Below are positions 20,301 through 29,473 of a DNA stretch of 59,053 nt, in pieces. Origin of the DNA: Tritrichomonas foetus (Eukaryota; Parabasalia; Tritrichomonadida; Tritrichomonadidae); the NCBI GenBank assembly GCA_001839685.1, contig MLAK01000692.1:17550-76602 (forward strand), read 5' to 3'. The number at the start of each line of letters is the position of its first letter. The stretch's first letter is position 1. The notes below the pieces were generated by a model. That model did no database searches. It worked only from the letters and a program-made list of their open reading frames with translations, and was not told where the DNA came from. The translations under genes were made by a program, and so were the position numbers.

Positions 20301-20609
20301 TCTTTAAGATTATTTGCAGTGTGCGATGTAAATGTTTTAAGAAATATTTACCCACAATTGCTTGCTGCAATTCATGCACTTTTGAATAAATCACAGCTTC
20401 TTTATCCTGAAATTATTGAAGAAGCTTTAAATGTGATAAATAATCTTGCAAAGCAGTTTGACTTGACTGAATTTTTGAAGAAAACTGAATTACCACGATA
20501 CATTGAAGAAATTGTGGCGCTTTTACCAGAAGGAAACTCAAGAAAAGAAGTTTTCACAAAATTAGAAGATTCAATTGTTCACTGCAACAGTGGCTATTCT
20601 GTACATTAA
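17391..20609 (+). CDS. TKL-family protein kinase with helical N-terminus and ARM/HEAT-like C-terminus
   Basis: 1072 residues. The N-terminal 200 residues are helical, in the style of the four-helix bundle seen before many protist TKL kinases. The kinase domain spans about 222-478: GAGGFGTV glycine loop, VAVKEL, MDIVHRDLKTLNILL (catalytic Asp near 346), ADFGLSG, GTPHYTAPEV and SFGVVLWEMLMRKVPY. The HRDLKxxN form and the last motif mark it as tyrosine-kinase-like, presumably with Ser/Thr activity. From about 520 to the end the sequence is repeating amphipathic helices of ARM/HEAT type. All catalytic residues appear intact. Such architectures are greatly expanded in trichomonads, where partners are mostly unknown. 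There is no signal peptide or membrane span, so it is probably cytosolic. Confidence 0.92.
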   Translation: MTELTPQTIVNSLISKGNELISLAKQACIYCASVAYLAQHIHSFLIVLKPLAPNMRTDNQIQALHKVQEIFESYGNVLPHLSESKWIQPALNWPADYVHEYINGFRNSLINVCPVLELDPAKVIKYDEQQDKVNKIADLQSLKKSIQNLMAQMNTSDAVGVQQQIETKLKEIKKLLPSEAAGRRQNANLKRPSCDSIPVAQIQRRVEELLSQFKAINIENEDLRLHGQIGAGGFGTVNKATRLSTAEVVAVKELRSDRLTVGSWASLYAEIETMASVRHQFVLELVGAHITEPYRIITRFCQGKSLFDRLHRCNKQTPPLTPTKLTTIAYEVAVGMEHLHSMDIVHRDLKTLNILLDDEDDGCVADFGLSGMMKDNQELCGGVGTPHYTAPEVLSHARYGPKVDSFSFGVVLWEMLMRKVPYGDMSHMAIYEHVVTRGWRLGMPNDTPEGLKKMITRCWSKNPNDRPDFSEIVHLFEANEVFFPGSEKIDFQKVKATRRCPPLDLEYALPVLKNPNDEHFPSVSYYIVSKIDEKIRLKLREAKIIDSLTTAQINVDTVLLLASALLDEPEFPKFFKNGGLSMFKECVTAQRGTMISAAVRFGLKVPTDMLPQLRQFLPDLINFLKANSSLTNHHIIQFLTKFPLDDLNEFKQEISDALLEIVQKVDDQSTFDAIVNLLPLCKSKYKIEELRNFYHLLSLNFTVPSNFVKTLIEVDDTERRPELIYAILKATATSEVTNEFIEFIQKCGDDVLDRVWRLKDIFVTMHDLINKGDVVAPLFLLFCIAPNHDAAISLADSQLLASLIQMKGHQTQRLQIFTVLCGFEDFCTKLKDIDGVLHLLVSSLSEKQHVNSAVRLIGSLSSHNIGCQILNDNGVLELFTQLFLSSSCGDTVTTQMILRNVARSGCDIPQVSLIVSCLMQDMMYEHSKKCEILDTLVALVETVPGSVQEHDLQRIVMQQVTQEKPLLVLLSLRLFAVCDVNVLRNIYPQLLAAIHALLNKSQLLYPEIIEEALNVINNLAKQFDLTEFLKKTELPRYIEEIVALLPEGNSRKEVFTKLEDSIVHCNSGYSVH

Positions 20610-20991
20610 TTTATATTGATTACATGGTTTTATTGTGAAGCAATAAGCGAAAAAAGTGTAGTGTATGATTGTAATACACAGTAATGAAGCATACTTCTTA
20701 CACAATATCGAATTGGTATTTTTTCGAATGATGTTAGAAGAGAAAAGAAAAAATGTTTTTTATGTAAATAAAAATGGACTTTATTATATATAATGAAATA
20801 TATATTTTCTGTTTTCTGACGTAACTATGTTTCTTTCATTAGAGCTTTTTTTATTTAAGGGTCACTGAATTGATAGATAAGAGTTTCCAAATTAAAAAAG
20901 ATAAATTTGGTATAAAAATATATAAATCATTAAAATTATTAACAAAGTTTTTACTCTACAATAAACAGCATATAAAGTCATTGGGAATGAT
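20610..20991. other. Convergent 3' flank; no gene seen
   Basis: About 380 bp between the ends of the TKL kinase (+) and the phosphatase (-). A solitary TTAAGGGTCA word near 20856 resembles the termini of the TTAA elements described elsewhere, but no partner repeat was found. Confidence 0.45.
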
Positions 20992-22359
20992 TCAATCATC
21001 AAGTGTCTGAAGCAAAAGAGAGCTCAGTCCACCCCCATATATCCCCCTATCCATACTAGTCAACTTGAAATTGCCAGAGCGTGATCGTTTGTAATTCCGT
21101 CTGGGTGTGGCACGCGCCTTGGCTGATAGACTTGAGTCAAGTCCATTTCTGACTGATGAACTCGCCAACGCCAGCGATGCTTGTGATGAACTTGGCTTAA
21201 TCCCAAGCTTGAGAGAGCTTCCAATTGAGTATGATTTGGAAATATTTCCAGTTGGAACTCTGTTGTTTGTATTTAATGGTGGGTTTAGAGATTGATTGGT
21301 TTTTGAAGATAGTCTAGACGAGTTGTATTGCGAATTCGAGGAAGCATTTAATGAAATATTTGAAGATAAATATGTTGATGAATTCGAAGAGAAGTTTGAT
21401 GATTGGTAATCGTCATGCTGTTCAGTAATTTCATTAATTGTTCTTTGTGTTGATAAACTACTTAATAGCGAAGTTGCATAACGTCTTGTTTCATGAGGAA
21501 GGAGTGAAAAAGAGTAAGTATTATTTCTTGAAATTTTCATAAAAGCGCCTTCGATTCCTTTTGAATGATTTGGTGCCGAATATAAAGTGACCACTGTTTT
21601 TTCAGGAAAAGGAAAGTCATACCCAGAATTAATGACTTGATGTCCTCTCACAATCATTTTCAAGTTATTCATACTTAAAAACTTTCTAACTGCAGATGCA
21701 CCATACACGCACATATTTCCTCTTTCACTTTCTCCAAAATGAGACACAGAAGGGTCAGGATCCGACCATAATAAATCTGTTAACATTCCACTTTTGGGAA
21801 TCTTAAGTGGTCGTTTAATTAGTGTTAGTTGTGATGCATCAGTGAGTTGACTGGAAATTCCGCCATGAATGCAGAAGTATTTATTTCCAACGATTGCTGC
21901 AATTGGTAGCAAGTCAAAAACTTCAATAAAAAGTGACCAAATCGCTTTTGACATCTTTCTTTGACATTCGTCCAAAAATCCAAACATGCTTGAAATTTCT
22001 TCAGTTTCATGATTTCCTCTCAGTAAAAATATATGGTTGGGATATCTCAATTTCAATGCTAACAAAAGGCACATGATTTCAACACTCTGCGGTCCTCTGT
22101 CAACATAATCGCCAAGAAATAGCCACTTGCTAGCTGGAGGAAGTTCCCCTTGACGAAGGATTTTGAGCAAATCAGTGAATTGACCATGAACATCACTGCA
22201 AATGTTGATTGGCGGCGAAAGCTCAAGAATGATCGATTCTGATTTGAAAAGTTCCTGTGCGTTGGTACAGAGTAATTGTGCAGTTGTCATCGTAAATCCA
22301 GCGCATTTTTTATTGCCATTCAAGGCTTCGTCAATCATTGCGTCGTACCTGGCATACAT
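20992..22359 (-). CDS. PPP-family serine/threonine phosphatase with variant SDVHG motif and disordered tail
   Basis: 455 residues. The N-terminal 300 residues are a PP1/PP2A-type phosphatase: ICSDVHGQF (residues 53-61), GDYVDRG (83-89), RGNHE (114-118), CIHGGIS, LLWSDPD and VRGHQV. All metal-binding Asp, His and Asn positions visible in these motifs are kept. However, the first Gly of the nearly invariant GDxHG motif is Ser55 (AGT codon), and the family's SAPNYC segment reads SAPNHS. From about residue 305 there is a 150-residue Ser/Asn-rich tail with basic clusters (ARATPRRNYKRSRSGNFKL), probably disordered and regulatory. The substrate is unknown. An active enzyme is likely but not certain because of the motif changes. 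Confidence 0.9.
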   Translation of the reverse strand: MYARYDAMIDEALNGNKKCAGFTMTTAQLLCTNAQELFKSESIILELSPPINICSDVHGQFTDLLKILRQGELPPASKWLFLGDYVDRGPQSVEIMCLLLALKLRYPNHIFLLRGNHETEEISSMFGFLDECQRKMSKAIWSLFIEVFDLLPIAAIVGNKYFCIHGGISSQLTDASQLTLIKRPLKIPKSGMLTDLLWSDPDPSVSHFGESERGNMCVYGASAVRKFLSMNNLKMIVRGHQVINSGYDFPFPEKTVVTLYSAPNHSKGIEGAFMKISRNNTYSFSLLPHETRRYATSLLSSLSTQRTINEITEQHDDYQSSNFSSNSSTYLSSNISLNASSNSQYNSSRLSSKTNQSLNPPLNTNNRVPTGNISKSYSIGSSLKLGIKPSSSQASLALASSSVRNGLDSSLSAKARATPRRNYKRSRSGNFKLTSMDRGIYGGGLSSLLLQTLDD

Positions 22360-23253
22360 TTTTATGTTTTAATTTATGGTTTAATTTCAATGAAAATGCG
22401 TATGTTATATCCTTTGAAAATCTGTGTTTATTTCAATTGACTTGGATTAGATTCAATAAAACACAAATGAATTGAATCTGAAATATATGGTGATAAACTG
22501 TTTTCTAAGTAAAATTTTTGTCACTGCCATTCAAACTTGTTCTGAAAACATTATTTTTTCAACGAATAAACAATAAAATATTCACAATATGTAATATTCT
22601 TTTCAATATTGGAAATCCAAATAAAAAAATGGTAATCTGATCGTTATCTTTCGAAATTCAACGTATATCACATTGGTTCATTAGTTTATCCTCATTAAAT
22701 GACGATACTGCTCATAAAAGGTAAAATAAAGACTGTACTAAAATTCTCTTTAGAATTATGAATACATTTATTCTTTATAATATAATTTAGTAAATTTTCT
22801 GTAAAAAATCATCATTTTTTAATAGTTTTACCTTTCTACAAATCGATGAAATCACACATAGCAACTATTCGAATATATCAAGAAAGTGATCATTCGGGTG
22901 AATTTGATTATTTAGCTTTATTACTTTATTTATGTGTTTAACTTCATAACTACGTCGGATTTAAAGATATTAAGGTGATTTCTATGGTGATTTTGTTTGA
23001 AAGATATCCACTAAACCAAAAATGAATGCAATAAATACTACAACTCTCTCTTTAGTATTTAACATTAGAATTAGCACAAGAATTGGTATCGATTGTCAAA
23101 TTGGAGTGATTTATCACTTTAAGCGACCATATTTACATTCAAACAAATCAACAACTTTTTCCATATTTATATGGTCTTTTTCTTGGAACATTAAAAAAGA
23201 GATGAAAAAAAATGAAAAAAAAGGAAAGGAAAAAATATACATTCTCCTTTGGT
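22360..23253. other. AT-rich intergenic region; no gene seen
   Basis: About 890 bp between the phosphatase start (-) and the uS19 end (-). Short open frames near 23022-23261 are low-complexity Lys/Phe-rich and are not supported. Confidence 0.5.
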
Positions 23254-23676
23254 TTATTTGAGGGATGTGGCGCTAGAGCTACGTGTGGCACCGACACCAG
23301 CCTTTGAGTGCTTAACGATCTTCTTGGCCATTGAGAAATCAGCAAGAACGTGACCGATCATTTCTGGCTTGATTTGGACTTCAACGAATTCTTTTCCGTT
23401 GTAGATTCCGATTACGTTATCGACGAATTCTGGAAGAACGACCATCGATCTGAGGTGAGTCTTAACGACGGCTGGGCGTTCGCCTGGGCCCTTGACAGCG
23501 TCACGGGCTGCCTTGAGCTTTTTGATGAGGTGAACGTGCTTGACTCCAAATTCACGAGCGATAAAGCGACGGCGTTGTGTGCTTAATAACTTAACGAACT
23601 CTGGGATTTCCATGGCTTTAAGATCATCGAGTGTCTTGCCTCTGAATGTATAGTTTCTTTGTGCGAACTTGGACAT
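23254..23676 (-). CDS. RPS15: Small-subunit ribosomal protein uS19 (S15e)
   Basis: 140 residues, the usual length of cytosolic eukaryotic uS19. Family landmarks are the N-terminal FRGKTLDDL, the central LRSMVVLPEFVDNVIGIYNG, then VQIKPEMIGHVLADFS and a Gly/Ser-rich end, GVGATRSSSATSLK. It sits in the head of the 40S subunit near the decoding site. The leader contains ACGGTCTTTTG about 13-23 bp before the ATG. A very similar CGGCCTTTTG precedes the eS25 gene, pointing to a shared ribosomal-protein initiator. GC content is higher than in neighbouring genes, as expected for a highly expressed gene. Confidence 0.95.
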   Translation of the reverse strand: MSKFAQRNYTFRGKTLDDLKAMEIPEFVKLLSTQRRRFIAREFGVKHVHLIKKLKAARDAVKGPGERPAVVKTHLRSMVVLPEFVDNVIGIYNGKEFVEVQIKPEMIGHVLADFSMAKKIVKHSKAGVGATRSSSATSLK

Positions 23677-24122
23677 TCTTTTTACAAAAGACCGTGGCCT
23701 GTCAAAACCGAACGATAGGAAATTGAATAGCTAAGCACAAAATGGAATACTGAAGGCCAATTTTCAAAAAGTGACAATCAGGAGATTAAGAAAACAGCCA
23801 ATGAATGCACATCATTTATTTTTTAAAAAATAAAACATGTCAAAAGGCTTCATATATTTTCAGAATGCGATAGCATTAGTTTTTGATCAAACAACCAATA
23901 AATCAATTCTCGCTCATATTTTTCGAATACAGTCTCTTTATCATATGATATAGCATATTCTTCACTTTGAAAATCACCATCAAGAAATTGGATCAAGAAA
24001 TTACACAAATAAACTAAAAAAGGCGGATCATTGAAGAACGTTTAAAAATAAAAACGGTGGGTTTTTTCCTCCACAATTTTCTGAGAGCAATTCAACTTTT
24101 TGAAAGGAAATTATCAAACTTT
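23677..24122. other. Divergent promoter region between uS19 and the WDR17-like gene
   Basis: 446 bp separating two divergently transcribed genes. It holds the uS19 initiator-like motif at its left end and AAAACGGTGGG (24051-24061) about 65 bp before the WDR17-like ATG. Confidence 0.5.
23688..23698 (-). promoter_or_regulatory. Initiator-like element of the uS19 gene
   Basis: The sense strand reads ACGGTCTTTTG just upstream of the ATG. It resembles CGGCCTTTTG before eS25 and the CCTTT-type start-site motif known from trichomonad ribosomal-protein genes. Role inferred from position and similarity. Confidence 0.45.
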
Positions 24123-27100
24123 ATGATATGCTCAAAACAGATCGAAAATCTTACTTTAATTCCAGCCGGGGTAAAGAATACTTCGTGCAAAGTGATTACC
24201 AGTAACCGACATTTTTTTGCATACGCTTCATTTTATTCAGTATACGTTTATGAACATTCCACATTCCGATTTGTCAAAATTATTACTTCAGCCAATTCTA
24301 CAATTGCTACGATCAGTTTATGTTCTCAAAGCGATAGATATCTTGCCATCTCCTTTGCAAATGCGTGCGTGATGGTTTACGACTTAATATTGAATTTTGA
24401 AATAACAAGAGTGATTCCACCTCACCCCCTTAAAACAATATGTTGGACACCAGATGATCAGTTTATTATTGGCTTTTCAGATGTTATTGAAACAATGTAT
24501 TTTTTCAGTCCTTATTTAGAGAATGGTGAAATTCATTCAATAACATTTTTATTTCGAAATACAAAAATTGCAAAAACCGTTCGACAAGGTGAAAACTCAA
24601 TTTTCATTTTTGGTTGTGAAGATGGCAAACTTATTCGTTTGGATTTTAATTTAACAAAGTTTGATTATTTTAGTGGAAATGGTAAAATTAAATCGATAGA
24701 TTTCGATCCATTTAATTCATGTAATTGTTTGACCATTTGGTCGTCAGGTGAAATTATTTTGTTTGATATATCGAATGGCTTTACTGAAATTCATCGAACT
24801 TGTTGTGAGCAACAGAATTTTTCAACTGCAACATTTTTGTCATCACCACCTGGTCACTTTTTAACAGGAAGCTCAGACCATGGATACATTAGTTTATTTT
24901 CTTCAGTTTCCGAAGAGCCTATTGAAAAAATAACAATAGGAAATTATGGATTAGTCGAAATGGAACGTGCTAAAAACGATACAATCATTTTGGGCTTTAA
25001 AGATGGCTTGATTATGATTTATGATATAATAAATCGCTGTAAATTATGGGAAACAAAAGCAGGACATTCAAATACCATTTTTAATGTTCAATTTTTCCCA
25101 AATAATAATGATATACTTTGTTCTTGTGGAGCTGAAGGAAGTGTATGCACTTGGAATGTTGATAAAATGGAACAAATTGATCGATTTTGTGATAACAATG
25201 AACTTTTTATCTGTATGGTTATTTCACCAGGAGGTGGCTATATCGTTTGTGGTTGTGATTCAGGCTCTATCATTATTTTTAGTGTAAAAAACCTAATAGT
25301 TGCTTATAAAAAGCAAATTTTTGAAAATGAAAGGATTGGAAATTTAGATTGTTCAAAACATCGACCCGAGCTTTTGTTGGTTTGTTCGCAATTTGGAAAA
25401 GTTGTAATTTTTGATATAAGCACGAGAAAAATTGTATGGAAGCCTGATCCAAGTTTTACTTTTTCTGTCTTTAGTGCTTGTTTTTCACCACATGATGATA
25501 ATAGTTTCGCACTTGCATGTAATAAAGGTATTTTGGCTATTGTTAATGATGGAATTGTGAATATTTATACTTCTGATGATACTGAAAACCTATATTCGGT
25601 GCAATGGTCACCATTTGAAGAAATGATGCTTCTTACTTCATCAAATAGCGGAAATGTGACTATTTGGAGATTATATGCAGAATCTAAATGTGCTACGAAA
25701 ATAGTTTGTTCACATGGAGAAAGAAGCAGACCTGTTGTTTTTCATCCAACTATTGATTGGCTTGCAGCAAGTGGTGGATATGATGGGTTTATTAATATCT
25801 TTGATTTAAGGACTGGTAAAGTTTTACTTCATGTTGGTGCACATTTTCATCATATTTATGGTCTTACATTTTCTGAGAAATGCCCATCTTTGCTTATTTC
25901 TTCATCACGTGATACCACAATTAAGTTTTGGAGTTTTGATTATTTACTAATTGAATCACAACTCCCAAATATATTCACAAACACGTTAAATAATATTCAC
26001 TTCAGGCCGCTTGAAGGCTTAATTGAATTTGAAAATTTACTTGGAAGAATTATTAAAGATGTTGACAGAAGAATCACTCCTAAGCTCGGTGAAATGGTTC
26101 ATCTTAATGATAGTTTGAGAATTTCTGCAAAAAGGATTTCAAGAATGCTTTCTGCAGCACCACATGAAACATCATTGATTAAAAAAGCCATAAAAAGTCG
26201 AGAAAGAATGTTAAATGCTGCCAAAATTTCTCTACTTTCCGGAAAACCCAAAAAATATTGTGAATTGATGTTTGCTGCTGGTGAATATGATAAAGCTTTA
26301 GTTGCTGCACCTTCTGTTTCTTATGAATTTTGGAAAAATTTAATGATTGAAAGAATAAAATTATTTGAAACTGATACAGAAATAGCAAATGGTAATTTAA
26401 TAATTGGTGACAAAGCAAAAGCTGTTGAATTACTTGACGGAAAAAATGCATTTATTGTTTCTGCAACAGAAGTGTTTCCTTCGAAAACCTTAAAAATTGT
26501 AAAAACTAAAGCCAAAATGTCTAAACAAGAATCAACTGATCAAATAGAATTAGAAAACAACGGCGAGAGCGACGAACAAAAGAAAAATAAATATTTCGAT
26601 TTTTTATTCCAAGATAATCAATCTCTTTTTGAGTATGAAGTTGCTTCAGAAACATCACTTTACTTTTTACGAAAAGGTAAAATTTATAGAGCAGCTTCTT
26701 CATTTTTGGTTGTTGGTGATATTTTAAACGCGATTTCTGTTCTTCAAAGAAATGGTGAATTATTTGCAGCAGCTTTTCTTGCAAATAAATTTAATATTAT
26801 TAATAGAAAAATGGCAAAAAAGCTTGTAAATATTTCAGAAAATGCATGGAAATATCTTCCACTTGAAATGAAAGCATATACATCTTCTCTAATTAAAAAT
26901 ATTGATGAAAATGAACTCAATCAAGTTAAAAATTTTCTTCAAGGGGAAAGAAAAGAATCTGAACAAGATTTTTCTTCAATGTTACCTTCTGAACGAATGC
27001 TTTATTTAGTGAAAAGTGGTGATTATAAATCTGCGATTGAACTTGGTATCAATTTTTTAACTAAAACATTGCAAATGTCTATATGGGATTTCTGTATAGT

Positions 27101-27506
27101 CAACGATATTTTGGAAACATTTGAATTAATTCAAAGTGAGTATTATTCCGAATCACAATTGATTCTTTTAAATGCTTATGATTTTTATGTTGCCACATTT
27201 AAATGCTTTTGGCGAGGTCATAATTCCATTATTTACAAAATTATTGAAGCAGGTGAACGGATAGCATATAAGAAGCACATTGAATGGCTTTTGGATGCTT
27301 TTCAAAAACAACGAAAATTTTATGAATCAGATTTTACTGGGAAAAATGGAGTTACAATTGTACCAGTTGGATATGATATGCTTGGCGCAACATATATTAC
27401 ACTTGAAGATGGAATTACCAATATCACAAAACAAGAAGCTCTTATTTGGGAAGATGTAACAACATTTTCACCAACAGGATCAACGAAAAGGCTTTATGTT
27501 TTTTAA
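24123..27506 (+). CDS. WDR17: WD40-repeat protein, WDR17-like
   Basis: 1127 residues from the ATG at 24123; the same frame is open from a GTG at 24057, which is unlikely to be the start. Residues 1-640 form about a dozen WD repeats, probably two propellers; recognisable ones include GHSNTIFNVQFFPNNNDILC and GAHFHHIYGLTFSEKCPSLL with SSSRDTTIKFWSFD. The remainder is helical, including a MFAAGEYDKALVAAPSVSYEFWKNLM segment that resembles the region after the propellers in WDR17. WDR17 is a poorly understood conserved protein, often found in organisms with cilia. IFT proteins with WD-then-helical layout (IFT122, IFT140, WDR19) are the main alternatives; the AAPSVSYEFWK signature is why I prefer WDR17. 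Confidence 0.7.
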   Translation: MICSKQIENLTLIPAGVKNTSCKVITSNRHFFAYASFYSVYVYEHSTFRFVKIITSANSTIATISLCSQSDRYLAISFANACVMVYDLILNFEITRVIPPHPLKTICWTPDDQFIIGFSDVIETMYFFSPYLENGEIHSITFLFRNTKIAKTVRQGENSIFIFGCEDGKLIRLDFNLTKFDYFSGNGKIKSIDFDPFNSCNCLTIWSSGEIILFDISNGFTEIHRTCCEQQNFSTATFLSSPPGHFLTGSSDHGYISLFSSVSEEPIEKITIGNYGLVEMERAKNDTIILGFKDGLIMIYDIINRCKLWETKAGHSNTIFNVQFFPNNNDILCSCGAEGSVCTWNVDKMEQIDRFCDNNELFICMVISPGGGYIVCGCDSGSIIIFSVKNLIVAYKKQIFENERIGNLDCSKHRPELLLVCSQFGKVVIFDISTRKIVWKPDPSFTFSVFSACFSPHDDNSFALACNKGILAIVNDGIVNIYTSDDTENLYSVQWSPFEEMMLLTSSNSGNVTIWRLYAESKCATKIVCSHGERSRPVVFHPTIDWLAASGGYDGFINIFDLRTGKVLLHVGAHFHHIYGLTFSEKCPSLLISSSRDTTIKFWSFDYLLIESQLPNIFTNTLNNIHFRPLEGLIEFENLLGRIIKDVDRRITPKLGEMVHLNDSLRISAKRISRMLSAAPHETSLIKKAIKSRERMLNAAKISLLSGKPKKYCELMFAAGEYDKALVAAPSVSYEFWKNLMIERIKLFETDTEIANGNLIIGDKAKAVELLDGKNAFIVSATEVFPSKTLKIVKTKAKMSKQESTDQIELENNGESDEQKKNKYFDFLFQDNQSLFEYEVASETSLYFLRKGKIYRAASSFLVVGDILNAISVLQRNGELFAAAFLANKFNIINRKMAKKLVNISENAWKYLPLEMKAYTSSLIKNIDENELNQVKNFLQGERKESEQDFSSMLPSERMLYLVKSGDYKSAIELGINFLTKTLQMSIWDFCIVNDILETFELIQSEYYSESQLILLNAYDFYVATFKCFWRGHNSIIYKIIEAGERIAYKKHIEWLLDAFQKQRKFYESDFTGKNGVTIVPVGYDMLGATYITLEDGITNITKQEALIWEDVTTFSPTGSTKRLYVF

Positions 27507-27612
27507 ATTTCTATTCTTTTTCACATAATACTTCAAATTGGCTGAAAGAAAGAAATGAATGCTGTTTTTATATTTTTGTTATTTAAATAGAAATTTCATT
27601 TTCCTTTCTCTT

Positions 27613-27643
<31 letters not shown>

Positions 27644-27773
27644 GACATAATATTTCTTTTCTTTGTGATGATTAAAGATTTAATGAAAAAAATATTTATT
27701 TAATAATTTTAATAATTATTGAAATAAACATCATTCTTGTGACTATAATTTAAAGAAAATTTGTTTATTTATA
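27507..27773. other. 3' flank of the WDR17-like gene; no gene seen
   Basis: AT-rich with a short ATT/TTTA simple repeat near 27617-27645. Confidence 0.5.
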
Positions 27774-29205
27774 TTAAGGGTGAGGTTTAAACGGTCTCTC
27801 GATATATCATAAAAAGTTTGATGTATTTCTTTCTTCACTCTTTTTTTCCTTTCTTTAATAATAATTTCTTTAATATTACAATTCATAAATTACTTTGGTA
27901 AAAGAAAATTCCAATTTGTATCTAAATTACCAGATATCAATTTTGAAATTAGATGAATAAAGTGAAATGGCTCTATTACTTTTTAGCCATGCTGGTATTC
28001 TTTGTTTTCACAAAGTTGCATACTCTAATATTTAAAAACAAAAGCATTCTATAACTTTTAAAATCGAGTTTTGCAGAAAAATCATCGAGTTTTTTATTGT
28101 CTTACAATAATCAGAATGTACATATTAAAAGAAAGAAACTGAAAAAAATATTAAAATGTTTATTTTCACCGAGATATTCAGCAAATTTCCCATGAAAACG
28201 ATCATAATTCCCACAAATTCACTTCATCATATTTTTTTTACATTGAATTTTTTTATTTTTTGGACAAAATTGATGTCCTTTTTCATTGATGTGATAAAAG
28301 GGCCCAATGAAATTATTAGCCCAAAAAAGGGTNACAAAGAGATATATTATGAAATGAACTTATCTATTTCCGTGAATATTTCCATCACACGCGAATGAAG
28401 TGCATTAATATGCGGTTCAAAAATTTTCATAAAATTTGATTCCGGCTCTATTAGTTTCTAGAGAATTTGTTCATTTAAATTAAGCATTCAAGAGATTTCA
28501 TCAAAGTCGAACAGATTTGGACTTCTATTCATTTTAATGATTTTGAGTTTAATAAACTATTGAAAACTTACGTAAACTATTGAAATATATAAAGGTCGTA
28601 ACAAGGCCATACCAAGAGATCCCGAATATCTAAAGAAGTTTAAAGATTATAGAATTGAAAAAAGAGCTAAAATTAAAAAGAAAATCGACGAATCGGAAAT
28701 CGAGTATAAACCATTGGAAAAAGTCAAAAAGAGAAGAATGAGACGACTAAAAAAATGCCAAAAAGTTGACAATTCACAAATACTTTCAGAGATTAGGTTT
28801 TACTGGAGAAGATGTTTATGATCTTGATGATGAAGACTATATTCCCGTTTTGGATGAGTGAATATGATGATGAAATTTCAGAGGATTCCTCAATTAGTCA
28901 GTGAAAGTGATTTTTCATCAGAGTTGACTCCAGAAACAGAGGATCTAATAGATGTATGAAGTTACCAAATGATTTGAGTTTTTATTAATAAATAATTGAA
29001 GTGATTCAACTTTTTTTTTCGATCAAATTAATTAATAGTTTGAATTTTTTTCCCTCAAGTTTATGGATCTGTTAGTTTCATAATTATGATCTATTATTGT
29101 TGCTCAGAGGAAAATCTGCAAAAACAAGAATATCATAGAGAAATGAAGAAAAAAATATGATTCGAACGATCATTTTTCATTCAAATATTTGGAGCTCACC
29201 CTTAA
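27774..29205. mobile_element. Candidate TTAA-flanked non-autonomous DNA element (about 1.43 kb)
   Basis: The left end reads TTAAGGGTGAG (27774-27784) and the right end CTCACCCTTAA (29195-29205), an exact 11-bp inverted repeat including TTAA at both sides. A better-supported element at 40429-41809 has the same build (TTAAGGG..., 1.38 kb), which makes chance less likely, but the terminal match here is short. Inside are a decayed reading frame (28576-28959) and one ambiguous base at 28333. No intact transposase is present. Confidence 0.4.
28576..28959 (+). pseudogene. Decayed gene fragment: basic segment followed by acidic C-terminus
   Basis: Frame 1 (28576-28821) reads KGRNKAIPRDPEYLKKFKDY and then a Lys/Arg-rich stretch (KKRRMRRLKKCQK) before a stop. 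A shifted frame then continues RLGFTGEDVYDLDDEDYIPV to a stop, another continues with YDDEISEDSSIS, and a last one ends SDFSSELTPETEDLIDV plus TGA at 28957-28959. The pieces join naturally into one protein C-terminus, basic then acidic, broken by about three small frame changes. I do not recognise the family. It lies within the candidate TTAA element, so it could be part of that element's former protein or captured host sequence. Confidence 0.5.
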
Positions 29206-29473
29206 AAATTATTATAATTTGAAAATGATGAAATTTTGGTAAATAATTTTGTTAGATTTTCTTTTAAAACAATTGATGAATATGAGTATTCATATTATGG
29301 TAGAAAATGCTTTTTATCTTTTGTTCTAGTATTCCAAACATTTCAAAAATCCCCAAAATTTCATTATTTCCCCAACAATTTCGAAAACAATGAAATATTT
29401 TCAGATACCTCAGTTATTGATATATTTATATCTAATATCACAACTTTCTTCTGGCCTTATTTATTCTTTTCCT

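Noticed and set aside
20856..20866. Solitary TTAAGGGTCA as an element end
   Set aside because: No inverted partner within several kilobases.
24057..24122. Upstream extension of the WDR17-like protein
   Set aside because: Begins with GTG and adds 22 low-complexity residues; first ATG is at 24123.
28156..28398. 80-codon + strand ORF inside the second candidate element
   Set aside because: Phe/Ile-rich translation of AT DNA and contains an ambiguous base; no coding character.
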